From NCBI RefSeq assembly GCF_004359985.1, contig NZ_SMRO01000002.1, positions 1,065,135-1,129,134 on the forward strand: 64,000 nt of DNA, given 5' to 3'. The notes under the pieces were generated by a model, which saw only the letters and a program-made list of their open reading frames with translations, searched no databases and had not been told where the DNA came from. Numbering within the stretch: the first letter of the stretch is position 1; each line of letters starts with the position of its first letter. Positions 8,835 through 17,626 of this stretch are shown here, piece by piece. The translations under genes were made by a program, and so were the position numbers. This stretch comes from Paraburkholderia flava. Its GTDB lineage: Bacteria > Pseudomonadota > Gammaproteobacteria > Burkholderiales > Burkholderiaceae.

Positions 8835-9188
8835 ATGGCACTGAACAACAACGTTCCCTCGCTGGACTCGATGCTGGAGTTTCAGGAGGTGTACCTGCGC
8901 GCAATCGCGCTCTCATGGAAAGATGCGGAATTCAAGCAGGCGCTGCTCGCGAATCCGTTCGACGCGCTCGGCCGCTACTTCGATTATCAATGCCCGTGGC
9001 TGCTCGATCTGACGGTGACGGAAGTCGGTCCGAACTTCGGCTGGGACGCAGCCGCGCAACGCTGGACACTGCCGCAGAACGTGATGACGTTCGGCGTGCC
9101 GGTTCGGCCGCTGCCGAGCGATGAAGAAGCGGTGGCGCTGTCGGTTTATAACGATGCAGGGCCGAGCTATCTGTTCACTTGCTGCTGA
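8835..9188 (+). CDS. TOMM precursor peptide 2 (BMA_0021/0022-type pair)
   Basis: 117 residues, ATG 8 bp after the stop of precursor 1, with GTGAGG before it. It aligns with precursor 1 along its length: an LEFQEVYLRAIALSWKDAEF helix, an LLANPFDALGRYFDY block, a GW pair, a Leu-Pro segment and a VALSVYN block before the tail. It ends in YLFTCC, with adjacent Cys116-Cys117 preceded by Thr115, so up to three residues could be cyclised or dehydrated; another Cys lies at YQCPW in the leader region. A hairpin terminator follows at 9235. Inference: the pair forms a two-component ribosomal peptide product. Confidence 0.88.
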   Translation: MALNNNVPSLDSMLEFQEVYLRAIALSWKDAEFKQALLANPFDALGRYFDYQCPWLLDLTVTEVGPNFGWDAAAQRWTLPQNVMTFGVPVRPLPSDEEAVALSVYNDAGPSYLFTCC

Positions 9189-9234
9189 TGGGTTTGTCTG
9201 ACGTGTGAACTGCACGTCGGCCTGTGTTCTTCGC

Positions 9235-9287
9235 GCCCGGCGCCAGATGTACTCCGCGCCGGGCTCGCTGTTTTATTCGCTGTTTTT
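9235..9287 (+). terminator. Intrinsic terminator/attenuator between the precursor genes and YcaO gene
   Basis: Perfect 9-bp arms GCCCGGCGC (9235-9243) and GCGCCGGGC (9256-9264) with a 12-base loop, followed by T-rich sequence containing TTTT at 9271-9274 and TTTTT at 9282-9286. It lies in the 120-bp gap before the cyclodehydratase gene. A partial terminator here would keep the two precursors at higher level than the enzyme, as is common in RiPP loci. Confidence 0.75.
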
Positions 9288-9308
9288 ATCTGCACGCCGC
9301 CTCTATTC

Positions 9309-11522
9309 ATGCTCGACGATTTCACGCGCACGCTGCGTTTCAAGCCGCATCTGCTGGTACTCGACGCAGGGCCGGACACGCTGTTCATCGTCGATGAATT
9401 CGCGCGCACGATGCTGTCGGGCGCGGTGTACGTGCAGGTCGCCGCGTGCGTGCGCGAGCGGATGACGATCGCGCAGATTTTTGCTGCACTCGCGCCGGTG
9501 TTTTCCGAATGGCAGGTGCTGGGTGCACTCGACCGGTTCGTGCAGAAGGGTTGTGTGCGTGTCGATGAACCCGATGAACGCGATTTGAGTCGCGGGTTTT
9601 TCGAGCGCACCGGTGTCGACGGCGATGATGCAATCGCGCGCGTCGGGCAACTGCGCGTGAGCGTCGTTGCATTCGGTACGCCTGCGGAACCGCTGATGCA
9701 CGCGCTGTCGGACAGCGGCATCGTTGTCGACGATAACGCGCCGTTCACGATCGCGGTGAGCGATTCATACGACCGGCCCGAATTGATCGAAGCCGTCGCG
9801 CGCATCGCGGCGCGTGGTGACACCGTGCTGACGGTCGTGCAGGAAGGCGTGCAGCCGACGATTGGTCCGCTGTTCGCCGCGCCTGCGGAAGACGCTCCCT
9901 GTATCGAATGCGTGCGCTACTGGACTACGCGCAACCGGCCGGTCGAAGCGTTGCTCGGTCGCCATCATTCAGCTGATGCGACACGTCTGCCGCCCGCGCA
10001 TTCGCGTGCCGGGCTTGGTGCGGTCGCCGCGCTCGTGGCCGCGTTCGTCGAACGCCTGGCGGTGAGTGACGACCGCCTGCTGCAGGCGCGTTCGCATCTG
10101 ATCGCGCTGCGACTCGATACGTTGGCGACGACGTCGCATCGCGTGGTGCGTCGGCCGCAGTGTCCGCGTTGCGGCAATCCGCACTGGATGCGCGAGCAGG
10201 CGGAACGCAGGCCTGTTCTGCTGCCCGCTCAGTCGACAGCACACGCCGACGGCGGTTATCGAAGCGCCGATCCGCAGCAGACCTTCCAGCGCTATCAACA
10301 TCTGATCTCGCCCGTGAGTGGCGCGATCGCCTATCTGCATCCGATGCCCGGACGTCATGCGGGGCTCCGCAAGGTTTATGTCGCGGGCTATCTGACGTGT
10401 CCGGGTGCGGTGCCGCGCACTAACCGCTTCGACAGGATCTGCTCGGGCAAGGGCCGCACCGACGAACAGGCACGCGTCAGCGCGTTGTGCGAAACGCTCG
10501 AGCGTTTCAGCGGAGAATATCAGGGCGACGAAGCGGTGACGCGCGCGAGCTTCATCGAACTCGCCGACGACGGTGCGATTCACGTGAACGCGTTGCAGCA
10601 GTTCAGCGACGCGCAGTTCGAGCAACGCGATACGATCAACGCGCGCACCGACGACGTCCGCAAACAGGTGCCGCCGCGCTTCGCGCTGGATCGCTCGATC
10701 GACTGGACGCCTGCGTGGTCGCTTGCATCGGGGCGACGTCACTGGGTGCCGCTCGATTACTGTTACGCCGATGTGCCCGAGCGTGGCGATCCGCAGTACT
10801 GCATCCACAATCCGAACGGCAGCGCGGCCGGCTCGCGTATCGAGGAAGCGATCCTGCAGGGGCTGCTCGAACTGGTGGAGCGCGATGCCGCTGCGATCTG
10901 GTGGTACAACCAGATCGAACGACCGGGCGTCGATCTCGCGAGCTTTGCCGATCCGTATTTCGACGCGCTGCAAGCCGAATACCGCTCGATGGGCTGGCGT
11001 CTATGGGCGCTCGATATCACACACGACCTGAACATCCCGACGATCGTCGCGCTCGCCGAGCAGCCGGACACGCAGCGTTTTTCGATCGGCTTCGGCTGTC
11101 ATCCCGACTACCGGATCGCGGTGCAGCGCGCGCTGACCGAAGTGAATCAACTGCTCGACGTGTCGGCGAATGGACCGCCGCCGTGGGATCACGCGCGGCT
11201 GTCGTCGACGCGCTTCCTGTACCCGGCGGAAGGCGTCGGCGAGACCAGCGCGCCCGCATGGCCGCGCGCAGGCGAGGGCTCGCTCGACGATGCGATCGCG
11301 TACACCAACGGACAGATTGCGTCGGCGGGACTCGACGTGCTCGTCGTCGACAAGACGCGGCCCGACATCGGCCTGCCGGTCGTGCAGGTGATCGTGCCGG
11401 GGCTGTGCCACTTCTGGCCGAGGTTCGGTGCGCCGAGGTTGTATGCGGTGCCGGTTGCGCAGCGCTGGTTCGCGCGTGCGCGCGATGAAGCGGAATTGAA
11501 CGGGGTGTTGCTGTTTCTCTGA
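9309..11522 (+). CDS. Fused TOMM cyclodehydratase (leader-binding domain + zinc domain + YcaO)
   Basis: 737 residues, ATG at 9309 without an obvious ribosome binding site. Residues 1-85 look like the winged-helix leader-recognition element. The middle part carries two Cys pairs (CIEC near 197-200 and CPRCG near 285-288) that would form the structural zinc site of the partner protein. The C-terminal half is YcaO: SGKGRTDEQA near 378-388, SALCETLERF, then ERDAAAIWWYNQIERP. Known YcaO enzymes use ATP to cyclise Cys/Ser/Thr to azolines. The size is close to fused cyanobactin-type enzymes. Oddity: the protein ends ELNGVLLFL without the terminal PxPxP seen in many TOMM YcaO proteins. No flavin dehydrogenase gene is nearby, so azolines rather than azoles are expected. 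Confidence 0.92.
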   Translation: MLDDFTRTLRFKPHLLVLDAGPDTLFIVDEFARTMLSGAVYVQVAACVRERMTIAQIFAALAPVFSEWQVLGALDRFVQKGCVRVDEPDERDLSRGFFERTGVDGDDAIARVGQLRVSVVAFGTPAEPLMHALSDSGIVVDDNAPFTIAVSDSYDRPELIEAVARIAARGDTVLTVVQEGVQPTIGPLFAAPAEDAPCIECVRYWTTRNRPVEALLGRHHSADATRLPPAHSRAGLGAVAALVAAFVERLAVSDDRLLQARSHLIALRLDTLATTSHRVVRRPQCPRCGNPHWMREQAERRPVLLPAQSTAHADGGYRSADPQQTFQRYQHLISPVSGAIAYLHPMPGRHAGLRKVYVAGYLTCPGAVPRTNRFDRICSGKGRTDEQARVSALCETLERFSGEYQGDEAVTRASFIELADDGAIHVNALQQFSDAQFEQRDTINARTDDVRKQVPPRFALDRSIDWTPAWSLASGRRHWVPLDYCYADVPERGDPQYCIHNPNGSAAGSRIEEAILQGLLELVERDAAAIWWYNQIERPGVDLASFADPYFDALQAEYRSMGWRLWALDITHDLNIPTIVALAEQPDTQRFSIGFGCHPDYRIAVQRALTEVNQLLDVSANGPPPWDHARLSSTRFLYPAEGVGETSAPAWPRAGEGSLDDAIAYTNGQIASAGLDVLVVDKTRPDIGLPVVQVIVPGLCHFWPRFGAPRLYAVPVAQRWFARARDEAELNGVLLFL

Positions 11523-11765
11523 TCGGATCCGTAGGGCGCCATGAATATCGCGAAGACGCACGTCAAAAATCACGGACCTATGTGTAGCCGCGCCACGATT
11601 GTCAGGGGGGCGTCAAAGTTCTCGCGACCGACCGACGTCCGCGCCGAAGTTGTAGCATTGTTTCTGCTGCGATTGGCAATACCCGACCCGCTCCAGCCCT
11701 TCGACTCTCTCGAAAGCGGACATAGAAAAGGCGAGTCGGACAGGCCGACGTTGACAAACAGAGAT

Positions 11766-13313
11766 TCAGCTACGCTCGAATCGCAGCACTCGACTACGTT
11801 GCGTCGCGAGCAAGACGGACCGACCATCTGGGCTGAAGCTCAGACTGACGCGCTGCCGTCGCGGTCCTTCGGCACGTTCAAATAGTGCGCGGCACTCGTC
11901 GAGAGGGGTGAGGACCAAGCTGTCGGTCGCAGGACCAGAGCCGATCGCAATTCGCGCTTCGTTATTTTCGACGTCGATTCTGATCATCCCGCCGTGCGCC
12001 CGAAGACGCCATTCGCCGGCCCAATTGTGGCTGGGCGTTGGGGATGCCGAACTCAGCTGGAAGCGCCGGAAGCGATGCCCCACCTCGCCAACAATATCGT
12101 CGCCGTCCTGTCGGAGCCGCATGGGCGAATAGAATGCTCGGCTATCGAACTGTCCGTTGCCTACCGGATGCAGAAAACTTTGTGCGCCGAGGAACGTCGC
12201 GTAGCCCCGTTTGATCTCCAGCCAGTCGGGGCCATCCGCTGTGACGAACATGCCATCCGGCAATGCGGCGGCCGGCGGCAGCTCGTCCGTTTGCGCACCC
12301 AGCAGCGCTGAAATCACCGAAGCGATTGCCCCCCCAACATCGGCATCTTCCCGGTTTGCAACCGCGAACGCGCCGAGCTTCAAAGCCGGTGACAGCAGGA
12401 ATGCCGACCGATATCCCGGTAGGCCGCCGACAAAGCCGTGGAAGGCATATCCCGCAATATGGCTATTCGCTAGACCTAGGCCTACGCCCGTCTCGCGTCC
12501 GTTGGACAATGTCGCAGAGGCCGCCAGGCGGTCCATCAGACCGCGAGCGGGGCCGCGACCGGCAAGAAGTGCTTTCAACCAGACGACAAACTGTTCAGCG
12601 CTTGCTGCCAGTCCGTCGGCACCGCAATACGGCATCCCCGAGATACCGTGACGCCAGCCGTTTGACCCCCACCAGTACCCCGTTGCGAGACGCGGCACGA
12701 CATCGGCCTGATCGCGCGGCATGGCGGCATACACGCCGAGCGGTTCGAAGAGGTGATCCCTGATTCCAGCTTCGAGGGCGATGCCTTGGGCTTCGATCGC
12801 TGCCTCCACCAACCGGTATCCCGCGTTCGAATAAGAGAATTCATCGCCCGGATTGAAATTCAAATCCTGGATTGCAGCGAGAAACGCAAGTACGCGCTCG
12901 CGATCCAGCAACGCAGTGCGCGGGATGCCTAGCAGCCATGCAGAGTCGATCATATCCGGCAGGCCGCCGGTCATGTCTAGCGCTCCTCGCACAGACACCG
13001 CACGCTGCTTGCCAGAGAGTTGCGGAAGATGCGCACTCAGACATTCGTCCAGATTGAGGATGCCCAGATCGACGCATTTCAGCGCGAGGCCGGCAACAAC
13101 GTGTTTCGTGACCGATGCGAGTCTGACGACACTTTGCGCTGAGAATGGAATGCGATGCTCGAGGTTGGCGAAACCACCGAACGCTTCAGCGCGAGTTTGT
13201 GTCTCGTCGAACAGCATGACGCCGCAACCTGGCCCGTCGCCAGACTGCATCTGCCTGACAAAATCGTCAGCAACCGACTGCGCTAGTTTCCAATCCATAC
13301 CGAACGCCCCCAT
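11766..13313 (-). CDS. Serine hydrolase, beta-lactamase / D-aminopeptidase class C family
   Basis: 515 residues from the ATG at 13313; an in-frame ATG at 13298 (MDWKLAQ) is equally possible. The penicillin-binding-protein fold is shown by the SVTK motif (LASVTKHV, nucleophile Ser and Lys) near residue 70 and YSNAGYRL (YxN) near 160. A C-terminal part of about 150 residues looks like the beta-barrel domains of D-aminopeptidase-like proteins. No signal peptide is evident, which favours a cytosolic esterase or peptidase over a beta-lactamase. It converges on the YcaO gene across 243 bp that hold nothing recognisable. Substrate unknown. Confidence 0.85.
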   Translation of the reverse strand: MGAFGMDWKLAQSVADDFVRQMQSGDGPGCGVMLFDETQTRAEAFGGFANLEHRIPFSAQSVVRLASVTKHVVAGLALKCVDLGILNLDECLSAHLPQLSGKQRAVSVRGALDMTGGLPDMIDSAWLLGIPRTALLDRERVLAFLAAIQDLNFNPGDEFSYSNAGYRLVEAAIEAQGIALEAGIRDHLFEPLGVYAAMPRDQADVVPRLATGYWWGSNGWRHGISGMPYCGADGLAASAEQFVVWLKALLAGRGPARGLMDRLAASATLSNGRETGVGLGLANSHIAGYAFHGFVGGLPGYRSAFLLSPALKLGAFAVANREDADVGGAIASVISALLGAQTDELPPAAALPDGMFVTADGPDWLEIKRGYATFLGAQSFLHPVGNGQFDSRAFYSPMRLRQDGDDIVGEVGHRFRRFQLSSASPTPSHNWAGEWRLRAHGGMIRIDVENNEARIAIGSGPATDSLVLTPLDECRALFERAEGPRRQRVSLSFSPDGRSVLLATQRSRVLRFERS

Positions 13314-13563
13314 TGCCGCGTGATGCTACCCAGATGAAAAATTCGCTTCAAATGTCCCCGACCGGCAGTAGCGTCTTACATGTCAAGGTCAATTAGATGC
13401 TGGGAGGAAATTCGCCCATCCAAATATCCTTATGTTGAGGCAATGCAGGTCAAGTCGTTGACGGTTTCAACGGCCCCGTCCACTGACCGGTTGCGGCCGA
13501 ATTCTGAAACTGACAGGGCCCTTTCTCCGCTAGCGTAAATCGTGTAGTCGATGCCAGACGACG

Positions 13564-13992
13564 TCAACTGGACGGACGAGCCATGAAGTGCCGCTCATCC
13601 GTAGAATGAGTCACAACAAAGCCATGCCGCTCGTAGAAACGTCTTGCGGGATTCACACGAAGGAGGCGTAGTTGAATTGGCTTTTTGCTCGCACCTGCGT
13701 GATCGATGATCTGCTGCATCAAAACCGCACCAATGCCGCGATTCTGATGACTTGGCAGAATGTAGAGGGTCTTCACGACCAAGACCGCAGGTTCATTGAC
13801 CAATGCGATGCATCCAATGTCGTGGCCATCGCACTGGACGATCTGATGTAGGTTTGCATCAAAGTCCTCAGGACTGTCTGCTCGCCATTGTCCCCAGGTT
13901 TGCTCGACATAGTCGCGCATGCACGCTTCAGTGACGAATGCTACGAAGTCCCAGTCGTGTTTTGTAGCAGGGCGTAGGGTTATGTCCGACAT
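13564..13992 (-). CDS. GNAT-family N-acetyltransferase
   Basis: 142 residues from the ATG at 13992, chosen over upstream codons because a GGAGA site precedes it and homologous proteins start with an MSDITLRPAT-like strand. The acetyl-CoA loop is visible as LPSHQNRGIGAVLMQ, followed by RRFYERHGF, the usual last helix and strand. The substrate cannot be told. It stands alone, 250 bp upstream of the serine hydrolase on the same strand and separated by a terminator from the acid phosphatase gene. Confidence 0.88.
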   Translation of the reverse strand: MSDITLRPATKHDWDFVAFVTEACMRDYVEQTWGQWRADSPEDFDANLHQIVQCDGHDIGCIALVNEPAVLVVKTLYILPSHQNRGIGAVLMQQIIDHAGASKKPIQLRLLRVNPARRFYERHGFVVTHSTDERHFMARPSS

Positions 13993-14205
13993 CTGCCAAG
14001 TCTCCGGATGGACGTTTGATAGCTGATTGTTGACGATTTGAACACCGGTGTCGACCGGCCGTTGCTGGCCGGGAGCCGCCGCACGACGGCAGGCGTAGGG
14101 CTGTCGCACATACTCTGTCGCTTAGTCGCAGAGGCGTTGCGTGGATATGAGAGACAGTCCGCCGGCACCCATTCATTTGCTTTTTAGTCGTCTACAAATT
14201 CACAT

Positions 14206-14230
14206 AAAAAAGGGCAGCCGAGGCTGCCCT
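14206..14230 (-). terminator. Rho-independent terminator of the acid phosphatase-like gene
   Basis: GGGCAGCC (14212-14219) pairs with GGCTGCCC (14222-14229) around a 2-base loop and is followed on the minus strand by six T (14206-14211). It lies about 60 bp beyond the phosphatase stop codon. Confidence 0.88.
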
Positions 14231-14292
14231 GCAAAGACCCCGCATAAAGCGCGGCTGCTGCTTAACGGAGAGAAGTACGGGGGAGAAGTACC

Positions 14293-15873
14293 TCAGTGCG
14301 CGATGTCAAGCGCGTTGGTCAGGTCGCCCATTGCCGGATTGCCGTTCGCCTTCAGCGCGCTGTCGCGAGCCGTGAGACCTGCCAGCGCGGGCAGCTTGTA
14401 GCGCGCCGTGATGAAACGCAGGATCGACGTCGTGTCGTATTGCGTGTGATCGACGAAACCCTTCTTCGCGTACGGCGACACGATCAGCGCCGGAATCCGC
14501 GTGCCCGGACCCCAGCGATCACCCTTCGGCGGCGCGACGTGATCCCAGAAGCCGCCGTTCTCGTCGTACGTGACGATCACGACCATGTTCTTCCACTGCG
14601 GGCTGTTCTGCAGATGCGTGATGACGTCGACGATATGCTGGTCGCCCGACGTCACGTCGGTGTAGCCCGCGTGCTCGTTCAGGTTGCCCTGCGGCTTGTA
14701 GAACGACACGGCCGGCAGCGTGCCCGCATCGATTGCCTTGATGAACTCCGAACCTGCAAGACCACCGTCGAGCAGATGCTGCGAGCGATTCGTCGAACCC
14801 GGCGCGAGGTTCGCGAAGAAGTTGAACGGCTGGTGATGCGGCTGGAAGTTCGGCGCAGTCAGATTCGCACCGTAGATCACACCCGACGTGCCGTTCTGCG
14901 CCGCCTGCACCGCCGCGCCCCACGCACCGCCGTACCATGCCCATGACACGCCCGCGCTGTTCAGCAGGTCGCCGATGTTCTGCTGCGTCTGCGGTGGCAG
15001 CGTCGTCGCGGCGGACGGATCGGCGAGGTTCGCGTCGCCGCCCGAGGCCGCCTTGTTGCCGCTCGGCTGATACGCCGGCTGCATCGTATTGACCGCGAAG
15101 AAGTCGGGCGTGAGGTTGCCGGAGTTGACGAACTTCGGCGGGCCCGACAGCGACGACGCAGGCGAGTTGGCCGCGAGCGTCAGCGACACGCCGTCCGTAT
15201 TCACCGACGAGATCGAGCCGGATGCCGGGCTCTTGTCCGCGTTCGGATAGGTCGGCGTGCACGCGCAGATCAGCCACTGGTGGTTCAGGAACGAGCCGCC
15301 GAACGCACCCATGAAGAAGTTGTCCGCGAGCGTGTACTGCTGCGCGATTTTCCACAGCGGCAGCTTGTCGGCGTTCATCGTGTAGTGACCCATCACGAGG
15401 CCGCCCGAATCCGCGAACGCAGCGAACCTGTCGTTCTTGCCGCCGTCGATCTGCATCTGGTTTTCGTAGAAGCGGTGGTACAGGTCGCGCGTCGTTGCGC
15501 TGGCCGGCGCGTTGAAGCCGTTCGGATCGTCGATGGCGAACGGGGCGTTCGGCAGGTTCGCGGTCATCGCCTGGGTGATGGCGGGCGTGACGCCGGTCTG
15601 CGTGAGGCCGTTCCACACCTGCGGCAACGTCGCGAGCACCGAGCCGTCCCGATCGAGCTGGCGTGTGCTCGCGGCGGCGACGTTCTGCAATCCATTCGCA
15701 CCGGGGAAATTGCCGTACAGGTTGTCGAAGCTGCGGTTCTCCGCATAGATCACGACGACGTTTTGCACGGCGCCGAGTTGCGGTTTGCTCGTCACGTCGT
15801 CGCCGCCGCAGCCGGACAGCACGAGTGCTGCCGCGATCGCGATGGGCGTCGCGCAGATCAGTTTCTTGTTCAT
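14293..15873 (-). CDS. AcpA-like acid phosphatase / phosphoesterase lipoprotein
   Basis: 526 residues. The start MNKKLICATPIAIAAALVLSGC carries a lipobox, so it is an exported lipoprotein anchored at Cys22. Phosphoesterase-family (phospholipase C/AcpA) hallmarks follow: NVVVIYAENRSFDNLYGNFPG, where the ENRSFD segment supplies metal ligands, GAFGGSFLNHQWLICAC, and near the C terminus VIVTYDENGGFWDHV. Family members hydrolyse phosphomonoesters or phospholipids in the periplasm or outside the cell. Divergent from a di-heme peroxidase lipoprotein gene 257 bp away; the same combination recurs at 44.2-48.1 kb. GAGAGAGA precedes the ATG. Confidence 0.9.
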   Translation of the reverse strand: MNKKLICATPIAIAAALVLSGCGGDDVTSKPQLGAVQNVVVIYAENRSFDNLYGNFPGANGLQNVAAASTRQLDRDGSVLATLPQVWNGLTQTGVTPAITQAMTANLPNAPFAIDDPNGFNAPASATTRDLYHRFYENQMQIDGGKNDRFAAFADSGGLVMGHYTMNADKLPLWKIAQQYTLADNFFMGAFGGSFLNHQWLICACTPTYPNADKSPASGSISSVNTDGVSLTLAANSPASSLSGPPKFVNSGNLTPDFFAVNTMQPAYQPSGNKAASGGDANLADPSAATTLPPQTQQNIGDLLNSAGVSWAWYGGAWGAAVQAAQNGTSGVIYGANLTAPNFQPHHQPFNFFANLAPGSTNRSQHLLDGGLAGSEFIKAIDAGTLPAVSFYKPQGNLNEHAGYTDVTSGDQHIVDVITHLQNSPQWKNMVVIVTYDENGGFWDHVAPPKGDRWGPGTRIPALIVSPYAKKGFVDHTQYDTTSILRFITARYKLPALAGLTARDSALKANGNPAMGDLTNALDIAH

Positions 15874-16061
15874 CGGTTTGTCTCTCTCGCGTTGGGGACA
15901 GGGTTGCCCGAGGCTCTCGGCCGAAGGTCAACCTGCGACCGAAGTCTCGCAGCGGTTTTTGACAGAACGATGTAATTCATTACTGGACGCTTAAGATTTC
16001 CGTTCAATCTGCTTGGATTCGCATCGCGCGACGTTCAGGGATGGTTGGTAGGCCGTAGGGT

Positions 16062-16094
16062 GTATGTCATTTGGTAGACATATCGGTGACATAC
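16062..16094. promoter_or_regulatory. Inverted-repeat cluster upstream of the di-heme peroxidase gene
   Basis: GTATGTCA (16062-16069) and TGACATAC (16087-16094) are exact reverse complements. A third half-site GACATA lies between them (16077-16082). The cluster is 37 bp upstream of the peroxidase ATG in the divergent promoter region, so it is a plausible regulator site. No regulator gene is adjacent. Confidence 0.4.
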
Positions 16095-16130
16095 GCTCGC
16101 TCGGTTGATCAACACAAGAATGTGCTATCT

Positions 16131-17483
16131 ATGCGGCGTGGTCTGACGGGGATTCGAATCGGTGCGGCGGCGATGGGCGTGTCGCTGGTGCCGTTGATGA
16201 TGGTGGCGCTGGTGGCGTGCGATGCGCGCGAGCCGGGGGCTGGGGCGGTGGGTGCATCGGGAGCATCGGGCGTGAGCGCGGCTTCTGTGCCTGGGTCTGC
16301 GTCTGCGCCTGCGGCGAAGACGGATGCGCCGGCCGGTGGCCAGTCGCGCGCCGAGGTGTACGCAGCGGTTCGCAAGATGACCGCGGTCGGCAAGCAGCTG
16401 TTCTTCGATCCGTCGCTGTCGGGGTCGGGCAAGCTCGCGTGCGCGTCGTGCCACAGCCCCGAGCGCGGCTTCACTGCGCCGAACGCGCTGGCGGTGCAAC
16501 TGGGCGGCAGCGACATGCGTCAGCCCGGTTTTCGCGCAGTGCCGACGCTGAAGTACCTGCAGTCGGTGCCTGCATTCAGCGAGCACTTTCACGACTCGGA
16601 AGACGAGGGCGACGAGAGCATCGACGCGGGGCCGACCGGTGGTTTGACGTGGGACGGTCGAGTCGATCACGGTGCGGATCAGGCGCGCATTCCGCTGCTG
16701 TCGACGTTCGAGATGGGCACCACGCCGCACAAGGTCGCGGCGGCCGTGAAGGCGGCGCCGTACGCGGCAGAGTTCCGCGATGCGTTCGGTGCAAAGATCT
16801 TCGACAGCGACGACGCGACGTTCGATGCCGTGCTGAAGGCACTCGAAACCTTCGAGCAGTCGCCGGAAATTTTCTATCCGTACACGAGCAAGTACGACGC
16901 GTATCTCGCGGGCAAGACGCAGTTGAGTGCCGCCGAACTGCACGGCCTGCAGCTCTTCGAAGATGAAAAGAAGGGCAACTGTGCGAGCTGCCACCTCAGC
17001 CAGCGCGCCCGCGACGGTTCGCCGCCGCAGTTCAGCGACTTCGGCTTGATCGCGATCGGCGTGCCGCGTAACCGCGCGCTCAAGGTGAATCACGACCCGC
17101 ACTATTACGATCTCGGTGCATGCGGACCGGAGCGTCAGGATCTGAAGGGCCGCGACGAATTCTGCGGCATCTTCCGCACACCGACGCTGCGCAACGTCGC
17201 ACTGAAAAAGCGCTTCTTCCATAACGGCATCTACAGTTCGCTCGACGAAGTCGTGCGCTTCTACGCGGAGCGCGACACGAATCCGGAGAAGTTCTATCCG
17301 GTGTCGAAGGGCGTCGTGCAGAAGTTCGACGATCTGCCGAAGCGTTACTGGACCAATCTGAACACCGATCCGCCGTTCGATCGCAAGCGCGGTGATGCAC
17401 CGTCGCTCGATGAGGCGGAGATCAAGGACGTGGTCGCGTTTCTGGGGACGTTGACGGATGGATATAAGGTGTCGGTGCGCTGA
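16131..17483 (+). CDS. Di-heme cytochrome c peroxidase / MauG-family lipoprotein
   Basis: 450 residues from the ATG at 16131; the upstream extension lacks a signal sequence. The N terminus is a lipoprotein signal with VALVAC and Cys30 as the anchor, followed by an Ala/Gly/Ser-rich linker. Two c-type heme motifs are present, CASCH at 104-108 and CASCH at 284-288, spaced as in bacterial cytochrome c peroxidases. FRTPTLRNVALKKRFFHNG is the usual C-terminal block. Such proteins reduce hydrogen peroxide or oxidise partner proteins in the periplasm. It diverges from a phosphoesterase lipoprotein gene. Confidence 0.9.
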   Translation: MRRGLTGIRIGAAAMGVSLVPLMMVALVACDAREPGAGAVGASGASGVSAASVPGSASAPAAKTDAPAGGQSRAEVYAAVRKMTAVGKQLFFDPSLSGSGKLACASCHSPERGFTAPNALAVQLGGSDMRQPGFRAVPTLKYLQSVPAFSEHFHDSEDEGDESIDAGPTGGLTWDGRVDHGADQARIPLLSTFEMGTTPHKVAAAVKAAPYAAEFRDAFGAKIFDSDDATFDAVLKALETFEQSPEIFYPYTSKYDAYLAGKTQLSAAELHGLQLFEDEKKGNCASCHLSQRARDGSPPQFSDFGLIAIGVPRNRALKVNHDPHYYDLGACGPERQDLKGRDEFCGIFRTPTLRNVALKKRFFHNGIYSSLDEVVRFYAERDTNPEKFYPVSKGVVQKFDDLPKRYWTNLNTDPPFDRKRGDAPSLDEAEIKDVVAFLGTLTDGYKVSVR

Positions 17484-17626
17484 TCGGACCGCGCGCTGCG
17501 CTAAAAACAGCGTGATATCCTGACCGGCCCGCTTTTGCGACCACCGGAACAGTTGATGATTTCCCCGCACGTCTCGCGCGTTGTTGTCGAATGCATGCGT
17601 TACTCCGCTGCGCCGGAGTGCCGCCG

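Noticed and set aside
11541..11885. A 114-codon frame after the YcaO gene as a possible extra TOMM gene
   Set aside because: It has no ribosome binding site, a random composition and runs into the serine hydrolase gene on the other strand.
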